A stretch of DNA of 64,000 nt. Source: Roseovarius faecimaris. GTDB taxonomy: Bacteria; Pseudomonadota; Alphaproteobacteria; Rhodobacterales; Rhodobacteraceae. Of this stretch, positions 34,274-44,248 are shown in pieces. The stretch covers positions 2,300,501 to 2,364,500 of the forward strand of contig NZ_CP034348.1 of the NCBI RefSeq assembly GCF_009762325.1. Reading direction: 5' to 3'. Numbering within the stretch: the stretch's first letter is position 1; every line of letters begins with the position of its first letter. The notes under the pieces are model-generated. The model was not told the origin of the DNA. It did no database searches and saw only the letters and a program-made list of their open reading frames with translations. Position numbers and translations under genes: made by a program.

Positions 34274-34360
34274 CCCCACCGACCTGCGGTGCAACGGCCT
34301 CTGGCACAAGCGTGAAACCTGCGCTAAACGGGGCGCTCAAGACCCGCATGAGGCACCTTT

Positions 34361-36079
34361 ATGGCACGGCATCTGATCACCTCCGCGATCCCCTACATCA
34401 ACGGGATCAAACATCTGGGCAATCTCGTGGGCAGCCAGCTGCCTGCCGATCTTTACGCGCGTTACCTGCGCGGGCGCGGGCATGAGGTACTGTTTCTGTG
34501 CGCCACCGACGAACATGGCACCCCGGCCGAGCTGGCCGCGGCCAAGGCGGGCAAGCCCGTGGACGAATATTGCGCCGAGATGTGGGAGGTTCAGAACGCT
34601 CTTGGCCAGGGTTTCCGACTGAGTTTTGACCATTTCGGGCGCTCGTCGAGCAAGCAGAACCACGCCCTGACACAGCATTTCGCCGGTCGGCTCGAAGCGG
34701 CGGGGCTGATCCGCGAAGTGTCCGAGAAACAGGTCTATTCCAATGCCGATGGCCGGTTCCTGCCCGACCGCTACATCGAAGGCACCTGCCCCAATTGCGG
34801 CTATGACAAGGCCCGGGGCGATCAGTGCGAGAACTGCACCAAGCAGCTTGATCCGACCGACCTCATTGATGCGCGCTCTGCCATTTCCGGCTCGACCGAT
34901 CTGGAGGTGCGCGAGACCAAGCACCTCTATCTGCGCCAAAGCCAGATGCGCGACAAGCTGAATGAATGGATCGACAGCAAGGCGGATTGGCCTGTGCTGA
35001 CGACCTCGATCGCAAAGAAATGGCTGAACGATGGCGACGGGTTGCAGGACCGGGGCATCACCCGCGATCTGGATTGGGGTATCCCGGTCAGGAAGGGCGA
35101 AGAGGACTGGCCCGGTATGGAGGGCAAGGTCTTCTATGTCTGGTTCGACGCGCCGATCGAATATATCGCCTGTGCCGCCGAATGGGCCGAGGCGAACGGG
35201 CTGGACGCCGCAGCGTGGGAGCGCTGGTGGCGCACCGACAAGGGCGCCGAAGATGTCCGCTATACCCAGTTCATGGGCAAGGATAACGTGCCGTTCCACA
35301 CGCTCAGCTTCCCCTCGACCATCCTCGGCAGTGGCGAGCCGTGGAAGCTGGTGGATTACATCAAATCCTTCAACTACCTGAATTACGACGGCGGCCAGTT
35401 CAGCACCAGCCAGGGGCGCGGTGTGTTCATGGATCAGGCGCTGGAAATCCTGCCTGCCGATTACTGGCGCTGGTGGCTTCTGAGCCATGTGCCCGAAAGC
35501 TCGGACAGCGAATTCACCTGGGAAAACTTCCAGGCCAGCGTGAACAAGGATCTGGCGGATGTGCTGGGCAATTTCGTGAGCCGCGTGACCAAGTTCTGCC
35601 GTTCGAAATTCAGCGAGGCCGTGCCGGAAGGCGGCGCATGGGGGCCGGATGAAGAGGCGCTGATTGCCGAGCTCACCACGCGGATCCGCGCCTATGAAGG
35701 GCACATGGAAGCCATGGAAGTCCGCAAATCCGCGACCGAGCTGCGTGCGATCTGGGTGGCGGGCAATGAGTATCTGCAAAGCGTCGCGCCCTGGTCCACC
35801 TTCAAGGAAGACCCCGCGCAGGCCGCGGCCCAGATCCGCCTCGCCCTCAACCTGATCCGGCTCTATGCGGTGCTTTCGGCGCCGTTCATTCCCGATGCGG
35901 CACAGTCCATGCTGGGCGCGATGCGCTGCGACGATGCGCGCTGGCCCGACGACATTGCCGGGGCGCTGACGGTGCTGCCTCCGGGGCATGGCTTCGAAGT
36001 GCCGGAGGTGCTTTTTGCCAAGATCACCGATGAGGCGCGTGAGGACTGGCAGGAGCGGTTCTCGGGCACGCGCAGCTAA
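34361..36079 (+). CDS. metG: Methionyl-tRNA synthetase
   Basis: The 572-residue class I synthetase has the HIGH-type motif in [15 protein letters not shown] and a zinc-knuckle [17 protein letters not shown] (two CxxC). The KMSKS position reads FSTSQ ([13 protein letters not shown]), a variant type seen in archaeal-like MetRS proteins of alphaproteobacteria. It charges tRNA-Met with methionine in the cytosol. There is no C-terminal tRNA-binding EMAP/Trbp111 domain. It stands alone between the MFS transporter and the chemoreceptor gene; a small GC-rich hairpin follows the stop. Confidence 0.96.
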   Translation: MARHLITSAIPYINGIKHLGNLVGSQLPADLYARYLRGRGHEVLFLCATDEHGTPAELAAAKAGKPVDEYCAEMWEVQNALGQGFRLSFDHFGRSSSKQNHALTQHFAGRLEAAGLIREVSEKQVYSNADGRFLPDRYIEGTCPNCGYDKARGDQCENCTKQLDPTDLIDARSAISGSTDLEVRETKHLYLRQSQMRDKLNEWIDSKADWPVLTTSIAKKWLNDGDGLQDRGITRDLDWGIPVRKGEEDWPGMEGKVFYVWFDAPIEYIACAAEWAEANGLDAAAWERWWRTDKGAEDVRYTQFMGKDNVPFHTLSFPSTILGSGEPWKLVDYIKSFNYLNYDGGQFSTSQGRGVFMDQALEILPADYWRWWLLSHVPESSDSEFTWENFQASVNKDLADVLGNFVSRVTKFCRSKFSEAVPEGGAWGPDEEALIAELTTRIRAYEGHMEAMEVRKSATELRAIWVAGNEYLQSVAPWSTFKEDPAQAAAQIRLALNLIRLYAVLSAPFIPDAAQSMLGAMRCDDARWPDDIAGALTVLPPGHGFEVPEVLFAKITDEAREDWQERFSGTRS

Positions 36080-36083
36080 AATC

Positions 36084-36099
36084 GCGCGCCTTTGCGCGC
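36084..36099 (+). terminator. Short GC hairpin after metG
   Basis: GCGCGC (36084-36089), CTTT loop, GCGCGC (36094-36099), four bases after the metG stop and followed by ATTAAGCCTTTC. The stem is short and the T-run broken, so this is a weak candidate. Confidence 0.35.
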
Positions 36100-36201
36100 A
36101 TTAAGCCTTTCGTCAGATTGAGCGGGTATGAGGGTTGCCATACCGACATGCCGCGTGGTGTTCGCGCGGTCTGTGCAGCCTGAATTCGTGAGTGTACCCG
36201 C

Positions 36202-38043
36202 ATGCATTTCATCCGCCGTTCGATCCTTCTGAAAATCGCCGCGCCGTTTCCGATTATCTCCACCCTGATCGTTATCGGGGCATGGTTCTACATCCCGATG
36301 GTTGTCGAAAAAAGCGCCATGCAGGCCGCGGCCAACTCCGCCCTGCAAACCGCTCATCAGATGGAAACCCTGCGCAGTTACTACACCCAAAACGTGGTGG
36401 CAGACGTGAAACGCTCGGGCGATGTAAGCGTCGGCATCGCACATCAGAACGACCCCGAGATGATTCCGCTGCCCGCCACCTTCATTCATGATCTGAGTGC
36501 GTTGCTGGCCGCGGAAAAGACAAATGTTGAGCTGTATAGCCCCTTTCCCTTTCCCAACCGGGCGACGCGGCAGCTTGACAGCTTCAGTGAGGAGGCCTGG
36601 GACTATCTGAGCGCCAATCCGGAGTCCCATCTTATCCGCAGCGAGGTGGTCGGCGATCAGACATTTTTGCGCGTCGCGGTGGCCGATACGCTGTCCAGCG
36701 AGGTTTGCGTGGCCTGCCACAACACCGCGGCCGACACGCCCAAGGATGACTGGAAACTGGGCGATGTACGCGGTGTGCTGGAAGTGCGCCAGAATGTGAC
36801 GGACGTCTTGGCCTCCACCGCGACGCTCAAGATCGAATTGATCGTTGCAATGATGATCGCGGGTTTCGCCCTGCTGGGGGCCGTGCTCTATGTCACCAAG
36901 ACAATCACGAACCCGCTTGGACAGGTTTTGCACACGGTCGGCCGCATGACCGACCGGAAATATGACAATGATTTCCCGGCGAAGGATCGGATTGACGAGG
37001 TGGGCCGGATTGCCGGTGCCCTTGATCAGCTCCAGACCACGCTGCACGAGGCGCAGGAGGCGGATGACCGGCAACGGATGCAGGCACAGGCACAGACAGA
37101 GGTAGTCGCGGAGGTGAGCAAAGGCCTCGGTAAACTGGCCGAAGGTGACTTTTCCTGCCCGATCAACACCCCATTCGACGCAAGCTACGAAGTTCTCAGA
37201 ACCAATTACAACAAAACGATCACAACCCTCGGCACCTCGATGAACAAACTGATCGAGACCAGCGACGGCATTGCGATGCGCACGATGGAGATTACCGAAG
37301 CCACGGATCAGCTCTCTCATCGGACAGAATCGCAAGCCACGGCCCTGGAGAAAACCTCGACATCGCTGGGCGGTGTGACGGAGGGTATTTCCAATGCTGC
37401 GGAAGGCATCAAGGTCGTCGAAGGCTATGCGGTGGAGGCCCGCAACCACGCGCAGGAAAGCGGCGAGGTGGTGTCGCGCGCGGTGGAGGCGATGTCCGAG
37501 ATTGAAAGCTCTTCCTCCACCATTTCGCGCATTGTCGGAGTGATCGACGATATTGCCTTTCAGACCAACCTTCTGGCCCTGAATGCCGGGGTGGAAGCCG
37601 CCCGCGCCGGTGAGGCGGGCAATGGGTTTGCGGTTGTGGCGTCGGAAGTGCGCGCATTGGCGAAACGCTCGGCCGAGGCCGCCGGAGAGATTGGCGCGCT
37701 CGTCGCGCAAAGCTCGCAACATGTGCAGACCGGCGTCGAGCTCGTGGGCAAGACCGGTGAAGCGCTTGAAACAATCATCGAACGGGTCGAGAAGATCTCG
37801 GCCGAGATTGCCGACATCTCGAAAGGCGCCGCCGAACAGTCACAGGGGCTGACCGAGATCAACACCTCCGTCACCAGTCTCGATCAGATGACCCAGCACA
37901 ACGCCGCCATGGCCGAAGAATGTACGGCCGCCACGCATGAGTTGTCGCAAAATGCGCGCCTGCTGGCGTCGCTCATCAGCAAGTTCAAGACGGTCAAGCA
38001 ACACCCTGAGAAGGAACATGCTCCGCTCAAGAAAGCAGGCTGA
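36202..38043 (+). CDS. Methyl-accepting chemotaxis protein with CxxCH haem motif in its sensor domain
   Basis: The 613-residue protein has a first membrane helix (about 11-32), a periplasmic sensor of the Tll0287/DUF3365 type (about 33-210) with CVACH at residues 169-173, and a second membrane helix (about 212-232). A HAMP domain and coiled region follow, then a full signalling domain with [20 protein letters not shown] and [20 protein letters not shown]. The CxxCH motif predicts covalent haem c in the periplasm, hence sensing of redox, O2, NO or CO. No che genes are nearby and there is no C-terminal pentapeptide tether. Confidence 0.92.
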   Translation: MHFIRRSILLKIAAPFPIISTLIVIGAWFYIPMVVEKSAMQAAANSALQTAHQMETLRSYYTQNVVADVKRSGDVSVGIAHQNDPEMIPLPATFIHDLSALLAAEKTNVELYSPFPFPNRATRQLDSFSEEAWDYLSANPESHLIRSEVVGDQTFLRVAVADTLSSEVCVACHNTAADTPKDDWKLGDVRGVLEVRQNVTDVLASTATLKIELIVAMMIAGFALLGAVLYVTKTITNPLGQVLHTVGRMTDRKYDNDFPAKDRIDEVGRIAGALDQLQTTLHEAQEADDRQRMQAQAQTEVVAEVSKGLGKLAEGDFSCPINTPFDASYEVLRTNYNKTITTLGTSMNKLIETSDGIAMRTMEITEATDQLSHRTESQATALEKTSTSLGGVTEGISNAAEGIKVVEGYAVEARNHAQESGEVVSRAVEAMSEIESSSSTISRIVGVIDDIAFQTNLLALNAGVEAARAGEAGNGFAVVASEVRALAKRSAEAAGEIGALVAQSSQHVQTGVELVGKTGEALETIIERVEKISAEIADISKGAAEQSQGLTEINTSVTSLDQMTQHNAAMAEECTAATHELSQNARLLASLISKFKTVKQHPEKEHAPLKKAG

Positions 38044-38325
38044 TCCTCCTGCGCAGCGACCCAGCCATGCCGTCTACGAACCCGAACCTGTCCCGAAAGC
38101 GGCCTGGCGCCTTCCCCCTGCCATGAGCGACTGTCAGAGAAAGAAAGACACCCGCCCAAATTCGGCGGCAACCGGCGATACCGGTGGTTGGCGTCTCTTA
38201 AACCAGACACTCCATGAGCTGTTCCGCGGCAAATCTGCTGCGAAGAAATGGCCAGCCCCGCCCTTCGGCCCGTCGCTGCACCAGCAATCCTTCGGCTCAG
38301 GTGCATGTTCCGTCGCAAAAGCGAT

Positions 38326-38411
38326 TGGTGCGGGCGGTGGGACTCGAACCCACACGGGCACAGGCCCTTCGGATTTTAAGTCCGATATGTCTACCATTCC
38401 ATCACGCCCGC
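38326..38411 (-). tRNA. tRNA-Leu (anticodon UAA)
   Basis: On the minus strand GCGGGCG (38411-38405) pairs with CGCCCGC (38336-38330). The anticodon loop CTTAAAA gives TAA, a long variable arm is present, and the T-loop reads GGTTCGAGTCC. A discriminator A (38329) is followed by an encoded CCA (38328-38326). Confidence 0.97.
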
Positions 38412-38474
38412 AGGTGACAAGGGTGTATCGGATTGTTTTGCCGAGTTTAAGCCCCGATGCGCATGTCGCGTGGC

Positions 38475-39026
38475 CTAAAGCTCTTCTTCCTCCGCCTCAA
38501 GCACGGGCAGCAGGTGGCGTTCGCCAAGCCAGGGGTTCAGACCCAGCGCGCGCCGCAGGACAAGCGCGGCTTCGGCCTTGCGATCCAGTTCCACGAGGGT
38601 GAGCGCCTGCCCTGTCAGCGCGGCAACGTGGCCCGGCGTGATGCGCAGCGCCTCTTCGAGGTCCGGCAGCGCCGCAGCGAAATCCCGCCGCAGATAATGC
38701 ACGAAGGCGCGCTGGTTATAGCCTTCGGCATAGTCCGGGCAATACGCCACCAGCGCCTCGAACGCCACGAGCGCCCCCTCGAAATCATATGATTCGCGGC
38801 GCGCCATACCTTCGGTCAGCAACTCTTTCGCCCGCGCATCGGGCGCATCGAGCCACAGCTCCCACATCTGATTGGATATCTGCCGCCCCGTCGCCTCATC
38901 CGGCGCTGATTGCGCCGCGCGCGTCAGTTCTTGCAGAGCGGAGGAGTGATCGGGCGCGGCGGGGCATGTGTCTGCGGCAGCCGGAGCGCTGAGCAGAAGA
39001 CAGAGGCATGTGGTCAGATATCGCAT
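38475..39026 (-). CDS. TPR-repeat periplasmic protein
   Basis: The 183-residue protein has a signal peptide (MRYLTTCLCLLLSAPAAA-DT). At least three tetratricopeptide units are readable (ARRESYDFEGALVAFEALVAYCP; YNQRAFVHYLRRDFAAALPDLE; LTGQALTLVELDRKAEAALVL, parts). TPR proteins act as scaffolds; no partner is evident. It lies between tRNA-Leu and putR, with its stop on the tRNA side, and ends in an acidic EAEEEEL tail. Confidence 0.83.
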   Translation of the reverse strand: MRYLTTCLCLLLSAPAAADTCPAAPDHSSALQELTRAAQSAPDEATGRQISNQMWELWLDAPDARAKELLTEGMARRESYDFEGALVAFEALVAYCPDYAEGYNQRAFVHYLRRDFAAALPDLEEALRITPGHVAALTGQALTLVELDRKAEAALVLRRALGLNPWLGERHLLPVLEAEEEEL

Positions 39027-39056
39027 CTTGCTATTGTGACCTTTGGCGCGCCCGGG

Positions 39057-39533
39057 TCAAATCACATCCGCCAGCGTGTTTTCCTTGATCGCCTGCATGG
39101 CCACAAAGGTCGACGTGCTCGAAACATGCGGCAATGTCGATATTTTCTCTGCCAGAACAACACGGTAGTCGTTCATATCCTGCGTCCGGATCTTGAGCAG
39201 ATAATCAAAATTTCCGGCAATGAGATGCACCTGCTCAATCTCGGGAATGCGCATCACCGCCGCGTTGAACGCCGCGAGCGCTGCCTCCCGGGTACTTTCG
39301 AGCCGCACCTCAACAAAGCTGACATGATCGAGCCCGAGCCGGATCGGATCGAACAACGCGCGATAACCGGTGATTACCCCGGTCGCTTCAAGCCGCCGCA
39401 GCCGCGCCTGGGTGGGCGATTTCGACAGACCGATGCGCTGTGCCAGCTCGGTAACACTGATCCGGCCATCGGCGCTGAGATGTTTCAGGATCGCCTGATC
39501 GAACTTGTCCATCTGCGGAAGGTCATTTGGCAT
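39057..39533 (-). CDS. putR: Lrp/AsnC-family regulator, probable proline-utilisation activator
   Basis: The 158-residue protein has the N-terminal helix-turn-helix DQAILKHLSADGRISVTELAQRIGLSKSPTQARLRRLE and a C-terminal RAM ligand domain. It is divergent from putA, which lacks the DNA-binding domain used for self-regulation by enteric PutA. In Rhodobacter and Agrobacterium relatives this exact arrangement is PutR, an Lrp-type activator of putA responding to proline. Dyads in the intergenic region are candidate sites. Confidence 0.88.
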   Translation of the reverse strand: MPNDLPQMDKFDQAILKHLSADGRISVTELAQRIGLSKSPTQARLRRLEATGVITGYRALFDPIRLGLDHVSFVEVRLESTREAALAAFNAAVMRIPEIEQVHLIAGNFDYLLKIRTQDMNDYRVVLAEKISTLPHVSSTSTFVAMQAIKENTLADVI

Positions 39534-39551
39534 ATATTCACCCCTTTTATC

Positions 39552-39590
39552 GGTCTAATAGACCATCAAATCGCAAATATCAGTCATTTG
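39552..39590. promoter_or_regulatory. Candidate Lrp-type binding sites between putR and putA
   Basis: GGTCTA-A-TAGACC (39552-39564) is a perfect 13-base palindrome. CAAAT-N7-ATTTG (39574-39590) is a second dyad 9 bases on, with an extra direct CAAAT. Lrp-family proteins often bind several spaced dyads, and both lie 55-95 bases before the putA start. Confidence 0.5.
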
Positions 39591-39644
39591 TACCAAGGGA
39601 GCCGTGGTATAGAAAGACAAATCCCTCTCACAAGTGAGTCTGCC

Positions 39645-42600
39645 ATGCTTGCCCCCCTCGACGCCCGCCGCCTGATCGACACAGCCACCTATGCCGATGA
39701 AGCCACCACGCTGGACCGCCTGATCGCCGAAGCCGCGCTCAGCCCTGATGACCGCGCCCGGATTACCGCACGCGGCGCCGATCTGGTGCGGGCGATCCGC
39801 AACCATTCGAGCCCGGGGCTGATGGAGGTCTTTCTGGCCGAATACGGGCTCAGCACGGACGAAGGGATCGCGCTGATGTGTCTTGCCGAGGCGCTGTTGC
39901 GGGTGCCCGATGCCGAGACGATCGATGCCCTGATCGAGGACAAGATCGCGCCCTCGGACTGGGGCAAGCATATGGGGCATTCGACCTCGCCGCTGGTCAA
40001 TGCGTCAACCTGGGCGCTGATGCTGACGGGCAAGGTTCTGCAAGAGGACAGCCCCGGCCCGGTGGGTCATTTGCGAAGCGCCATTAAACGCCTGGGTGAG
40101 CCGGTGATCCGCACCGCCGTGGGCCGTGCGATGAAGGAAATGGGCCGCCAGTTTGTCCTGGGCGAGACAATCCAGAGCGCCATGGACCGCGCTGCGGGGA
40201 TGGAGAAGAAGGGTTATACCTATTCCTATGACATGCTTGGCGAGGCCGCGCGCACCGATGCGGATGCCACGCGCTATCATCTGGCCTATTCCCGCGCGAT
40301 CACCGCGATTTCAAGCGCTTGCACCCATAAGGATATCCGTAAAAACCCCGGTATTTCGGTAAAGCTTTCGGCACTGCATCCGCGCTACGAGGTGGCACAT
40401 CGCGCCCAGGTGATGGACATATTGATGCCGCGTCTGCGGTCGCTCGCCCTGCTGGCGAAGTCGGCAGGCATGGGTCTGAACATCGACGCGGAAGAGGCCG
40501 ATCGGCTCGCACTGTCGATGGATGTGATCGAGGCCACGCTGTCAGAGCCGAGCCTGGCGGGCTGGGACGGTTTCGGCGTGGTGGTGCAGGCCTATGGTCA
40601 GCGCGCAGGCCATGTTCTGGACTACCTGCACGACCTGGCGACACGGCTGGACCGCCGGATCATGGTGCGGCTGGTAAAGGGCGCCTATTGGGATACGGAG
40701 ATCAAACGCGCGCAGGTCGCCGGGGTCGATGGCTTTCCGGTCTTTACCGCAAAAGCCGCGACCGACATCTCTTATATCGCCAATGCCCGCAAACTGCTGA
40801 GCATGACCGACCGGATTTATCCGCAATTCGCCACTCACAACGCGCATACGGTGGCCGCGATCCTCGACATGGCGGACGACAAGCAGGCCTTCGAATTCCA
40901 GCGCCTGCACGGTATGGGCGAGGCTTTGCATGACCTCGTGATGAAGGCCGAAAACACCCGGTGCCGGATCTACGCCCCGGTGGGCGCGCATCGCGACCTG
41001 CTGGCCTATCTGGTGCGCCGCCTTCTGGAAAACGGTGCCAATTCGAGCTTTGTCAACCAGATCGTCGATGAGGATGTACCGCCGGAACAGGTGGCGCGCG
41101 ACCCGTTCGACGCGATCAGTGATGCGCCGCCTGCACTGCCGACCGGCCCTGAGCTATTTGCACCGGAACGCAGCAATTCCAAAGGGTTCGACCTCAGACA
41201 TGAACCAACGCTTGAAGAGGTCGAGGCCGCCCGCGCCCCCTTTGCCACCCACGAATGGGCGGCCCGCCCCCTGCTTGCAGGCCAGGCGCGGCCGCAACCG
41301 CCCGAGCCTGTCGCAAACCCCGCCAACCCCTCGGATCAGCCGGGCACCGTGGCCACGGCAAGCAAAGATGATATCGAAACCGCGCTGGCCGCCGCAACGG
41401 CCTGGGACGCGCCGCGCGCCACCCGTGCCGAGGTGCTCAACCGTGTGGCCGACCTTTACGAGGAAAACTTCGGGGAAATTTTCGCGCTTCTGGCGCGGGA
41501 GGCAGGCAAGACCCAGCTCGACGCGGTTGCAGAGCTGCGCGAGGCTGTGGATTTCCTGCGCTACTACGCCGCGAATGCGCCGGAACGCGATCCGGTGGGC
41601 GTGTTCACCTGCATCAGCCCCTGGAATTTCCCCCTGGCCATTTTCACGGGGCAGATCAGTGCCGCGCTGGCCGCTGGCAATGCCGTGCTGTCGAAACCCG
41701 CCGAACAGACGCCGCTGATTGCGCATTTTGCCGTGTCGCTCATGCACAAGGCAGGCGTTCCGACCAGCGCGCTGCAGCTTTTGCCCGGCGCGGGCGATGT
41801 GGGCGCCGCACTCACCTCAGACGCGCGGATCGGCGGCGTGGCCTTTACAGGCTCGACCGAAACCGCCCTGAAAATCCGCTCTGCCATGGCGCGGCACATG
41901 GCGCCCGGCGCGCCGCTGATCGCCGAGACCGGCGGGCTGAACGCGATGATCGTGGACAGCACCGCCCTGCCCGAACAAGCGGTTCAGGCGATTGTCGAAA
42001 GCGCGTTCCAATCCGCCGGCCAGCGCTGCTCGGCGCTGCGCTGTCTCTATGTGCAGGAGGACATTGCCGAGAGTTTCACCGAAATGCTGACCGGCGCGAT
42101 GGATGCACTTTGCATAGGTGACCCGTGGCACTTATCCACAGATTGCGGCCCTGTGATTGATGATGAGGCACATCGGGGTATTTTTGCCCACATTCAACAG
42201 GCGCGTGCCGACGGGCGGCTGATGCATGAGATCGCCACCCCGAATACCGGCACGTTCATCGCGCCCACGCTCATCCGGGTGAACGGGATCGCCGATATGA
42301 AACGCGAGATTTTCGGGCCGGTGCTGCATTTGGCGACGTTCGGCTCGGACGAGTTGGACGAGGTGATCGACGCCATCAACGCCACGGGCTACGGGCTGAC
42401 CTTCGGCCTGATGACCCGGATCGACGACCGCGTGCAACACGTGACCGAGCGCGTCGAGGCCGGAAACCACTATGTCAACCGCAACCAGATTGGCGCCATC
42501 GTGGGCAGCCAGCCCTTCGGAGGAGAAGGGCTGTCGGGCACCGGGCCGAAAGCTGGCGGGCCGAATTACCTGGCCCGCTTCTCGGCCCATGTGGCGCCTG

Positions 42601-43076
42601 CGGCAGGCTCGGGTTGGGAGGGCCCGATGCCTGCCGATGTCATGCAAGAGGCCGTCACGCGCGCCAATGCTGACAGCGCCCCTGCCCCCGTGGATATGGT
42701 TCTGCCGGGTCCGACGGGCGAATCCAACCGGCTGACCGCCCGTGCCCGCCCGGCACTGCTGTGCCTCGGCCCCGGCGCCGAGGCGGCGGCCCTGCAGGCC
42801 CGCGCGGTGCGCGAGTTGGGAGGCGTGGCGGTCGAGGCCACCGGCGGGCTGCCCGCAGAGGCGCTGACCCCGATGCACGGCATTTCGGGTGTGCTGCACT
42901 GGGGTCCGGAGCAGGACGCGCGGGAGTATGTGGAGGCGCTGGCACAGCGCGAGGGGCCGATCGTACCGCTGATCACCGGCCTGCCCGATCTGGGTCATGT
43001 GCGGCTGGAGCGCCATGTCTGCGTCGACACCACCGCGGCGGGCGGCAACGCCGCGCTTTTGGGGGGAACATCTTGA
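39645..43076 (+). CDS. putA: Bifunctional proline dehydrogenase / L-glutamate gamma-semialdehyde dehydrogenase
   Basis: 1143 residues from ATG 39645; the open frame further upstream is not conserved. The N-terminal half is the FAD proline dehydrogenase barrel (SVKLSALHPRYE, LVKGAYWDTEIKRAQ, ATHNAHTV, QRLHGMGEALH, RIYAPVGAHRDLLAYLVRRLLENGAN in part). The second half is an aldehyde dehydrogenase with FTGSTETA, Glu in AETGGLNAM and catalytic Cys in SAGQRCSALR. A C-terminal extension of ~120 residues follows. No ribbon-helix-helix is present, in line with a separate PutR. It oxidises proline to glutamate at the inner face of the membrane. Confidence 0.97.
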   Translation: MLAPLDARRLIDTATYADEATTLDRLIAEAALSPDDRARITARGADLVRAIRNHSSPGLMEVFLAEYGLSTDEGIALMCLAEALLRVPDAETIDALIEDKIAPSDWGKHMGHSTSPLVNASTWALMLTGKVLQEDSPGPVGHLRSAIKRLGEPVIRTAVGRAMKEMGRQFVLGETIQSAMDRAAGMEKKGYTYSYDMLGEAARTDADATRYHLAYSRAITAISSACTHKDIRKNPGISVKLSALHPRYEVAHRAQVMDILMPRLRSLALLAKSAGMGLNIDAEEADRLALSMDVIEATLSEPSLAGWDGFGVVVQAYGQRAGHVLDYLHDLATRLDRRIMVRLVKGAYWDTEIKRAQVAGVDGFPVFTAKAATDISYIANARKLLSMTDRIYPQFATHNAHTVAAILDMADDKQAFEFQRLHGMGEALHDLVMKAENTRCRIYAPVGAHRDLLAYLVRRLLENGANSSFVNQIVDEDVPPEQVARDPFDAISDAPPALPTGPELFAPERSNSKGFDLRHEPTLEEVEAARAPFATHEWAARPLLAGQARPQPPEPVANPANPSDQPGTVATASKDDIETALAAATAWDAPRATRAEVLNRVADLYEENFGEIFALLAREAGKTQLDAVAELREAVDFLRYYAANAPERDPVGVFTCISPWNFPLAIFTGQISAALAAGNAVLSKPAEQTPLIAHFAVSLMHKAGVPTSALQLLPGAGDVGAALTSDARIGGVAFTGSTETALKIRSAMARHMAPGAPLIAETGGLNAMIVDSTALPEQAVQAIVESAFQSAGQRCSALRCLYVQEDIAESFTEMLTGAMDALCIGDPWHLSTDCGPVIDDEAHRGIFAHIQQARADGRLMHEIATPNTGTFIAPTLIRVNGIADMKREIFGPVLHLATFGSDELDEVIDAINATGYGLTFGLMTRIDDRVQHVTERVEAGNHYVNRNQIGAIVGSQPFGGEGLSGTGPKAGGPNYLARFSAHVAPAAGSGWEGPMPADVMQEAVTRANADSAPAPVDMVLPGPTGESNRLTARARPALLCLGPGAEAAALQARAVRELGGVAVEATGGLPAEALTPMHGISGVLHWGPEQDAREYVEALAQREGPIVPLITGLPDLGHVRLERHVCVDTTAAGGNAALLGGTS

Positions 43077-43108
43077 CCTCCTAAAGGCTTGTCGCCACTG
43101 TCGCCCCG

Positions 43109-43852
43109 ATGCTTCCGATCCGCGATCATAACCCGTCGGGGCGTACGCCCTATGTGACCTACGCCCTGATGGCCATCAATATCGTGGTGTTCATCAGCTA
43201 CTGGCCGCTATTCGCGGATCCGCGCGGGCTCAACGAGTTCTTCTACGAATGGTCCATGGTGCCCGTGCTGGTGACAATGGAAGGCACGTATCACACCATT
43301 TTCACGTCGATGTTCCTGCATGGCGGCTTCATGCATCTGGCCGGCAACATGCTGTTCTTGTGGATCTTCGGCGACAATATGGAAGATGAGATGGGCCATT
43401 TCGGCTATCTGCTGTTCTATCTCGCCGCAGGGATGGGCGCAGGGCTGGCGCATGTGGCGGCAGGGCCATATTCACAGGTGCCGACGGTGGGCGCGTCGGG
43501 GGCGATTGCCGGGGTGATGGGCGGGTATCTTCTGCTTTTCCCGAAGGCGCGAGTCGATATCCTATTGATTTTGATCGTCTATTTTCGAATTTTCTCGATC
43601 CCGGCCTGGATCATGCTGGGCGTGTGGTTCGCAATCCAGCTTTTTGGCGGGGCCGGGTCGGACCTGAACAGCGGCGGCGTGGCATACTGGGCGCATGCGG
43701 GTGGCTTCGTTGTCGGGCTTGTGCTGACCTTGCCGGTGTTCCTGCGCCGTGGCGGACCAGGATTCTGGGACAAGACAGACGGGCATCCGCCCCATCCGGA
43801 GGCCAAATATCCCTATGTCAAAAGCAATATCCCCGTGATCAAACGCAAATAG
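43109..43852 (+). CDS. Rhomboid-family intramembrane serine protease
   Basis: The 247-residue protein has six or more membrane helices. The catalytic Ser lies in PTVGASGAIAGVMGGYLL (GxSG) and the His in YWAHAGGFVVGLVL. A HGGFMHLAGNMLFLWIFGDNMED run is the conserved L1/helix 2 region of rhomboids. It cleaves substrate membrane helices in the inner membrane; the substrate is unknown. It starts 32 bases after putA and precedes the GFA gene by 7 bases, so it is likely cotranscribed with the latter. Confidence 0.92.
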   Translation: MLPIRDHNPSGRTPYVTYALMAINIVVFISYWPLFADPRGLNEFFYEWSMVPVLVTMEGTYHTIFTSMFLHGGFMHLAGNMLFLWIFGDNMEDEMGHFGYLLFYLAAGMGAGLAHVAAGPYSQVPTVGASGAIAGVMGGYLLLFPKARVDILLILIVYFRIFSIPAWIMLGVWFAIQLFGGAGSDLNSGGVAYWAHAGGFVVGLVLTLPVFLRRGGPGFWDKTDGHPPHPEAKYPYVKSNIPVIKRK

Positions 43853-43859
43853 GTGCATC

Positions 43860-44216
43860 ATGAAAGCAAGCTGTCACTGCGGGGCTGTTGAACTGGAGAT
43901 ATCCCTGCTCAACGGGCTGGAGGGCGCACATCGCTGCACCTGCAGCTTCTGCAAGCGCCGCGCCGCACCCAATGTGTCGGTGCCGCTGGAGGCGCTGCGC
44001 GTGGTGAAAGGGGCTGACAATCTGACGCTTTACACCTGGGGCACGCACACGGCGCAGCATTATTTCTGCAAGACCTGCGGGATCTACACCCACCATCAGC
44101 GCCGCTCGAACCCGAATGAATACGGTGTGAACCTGGGCGCGATGGAGGGGGTAAACCCCGCCGATCATGAACCCATGCCCTGGCTTGACGGGCAGAACCA
44201 TCCGTCGGATCAGTAG
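43860..44216 (+). CDS. GFA-family (CENP-V/glutathione-dependent formaldehyde-activating-like) protein
   Basis: The 118-residue protein has the zinc-binding cysteine pattern of the family: KASCHCGAVELE, HRCTCSFCKRRAA and HYFCKTCGIYTHH. Gfa itself was proposed to speed S-hydroxymethylglutathione formation, but many relatives have no tested role. Its TAG stop lies inside a repeated palindromic element shared with the convergent inositol monophosphatase gene. Confidence 0.86.
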   Translation: MKASCHCGAVELEISLLNGLEGAHRCTCSFCKRRAAPNVSVPLEALRVVKGADNLTLYTWGTHTAQHYFCKTCGIYTHHQRRSNPNEYGVNLGAMEGVNPADHEPMPWLDGQNHPSDQ

Positions 44217-44248
44217 CGCAGCCGCCTGTCAGGGCGGATAAGCGGCTA
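44214..44248. repeat. Palindromic convergent-stop element, copy 2
   Basis: A 35-base element opens with TAGCG, where TAG is the GFA stop. It closes with AGCGGCTA, where CTA is the reversed TAG stop of the monophosphatase. The inner pairing is CCGCC (44222-44226) with GGCGG (44233-44237). Sequence blocks TAGCG, GCCGCC, AGGGCGGA and AGCGGCTA are identical to copy 1 at 30294-30329, in the same order. Confidence 0.65.

Noticed and set aside
38044..38325. 282-base gap between the chemoreceptor and tRNA-Leu, searched for a small RNA or gene
   Set aside because: Only short, poorly supported frames and a minor CCGGT-containing inverted repeat were seen; nothing strong enough to annotate.
38134..38397. 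An 87-codon minus-strand frame overlapping tRNA-Leu
   Set aside because: The residues VWVRVPPPAP come from the tRNA T-arm; no ribosome site or conservation signal.
38910..39644. A long upstream extension of the putA frame
   Set aside because: It runs antisense through the TPR-protein gene and putR and lacks PutA similarity; ATG 39645 gives the normal PutA length.
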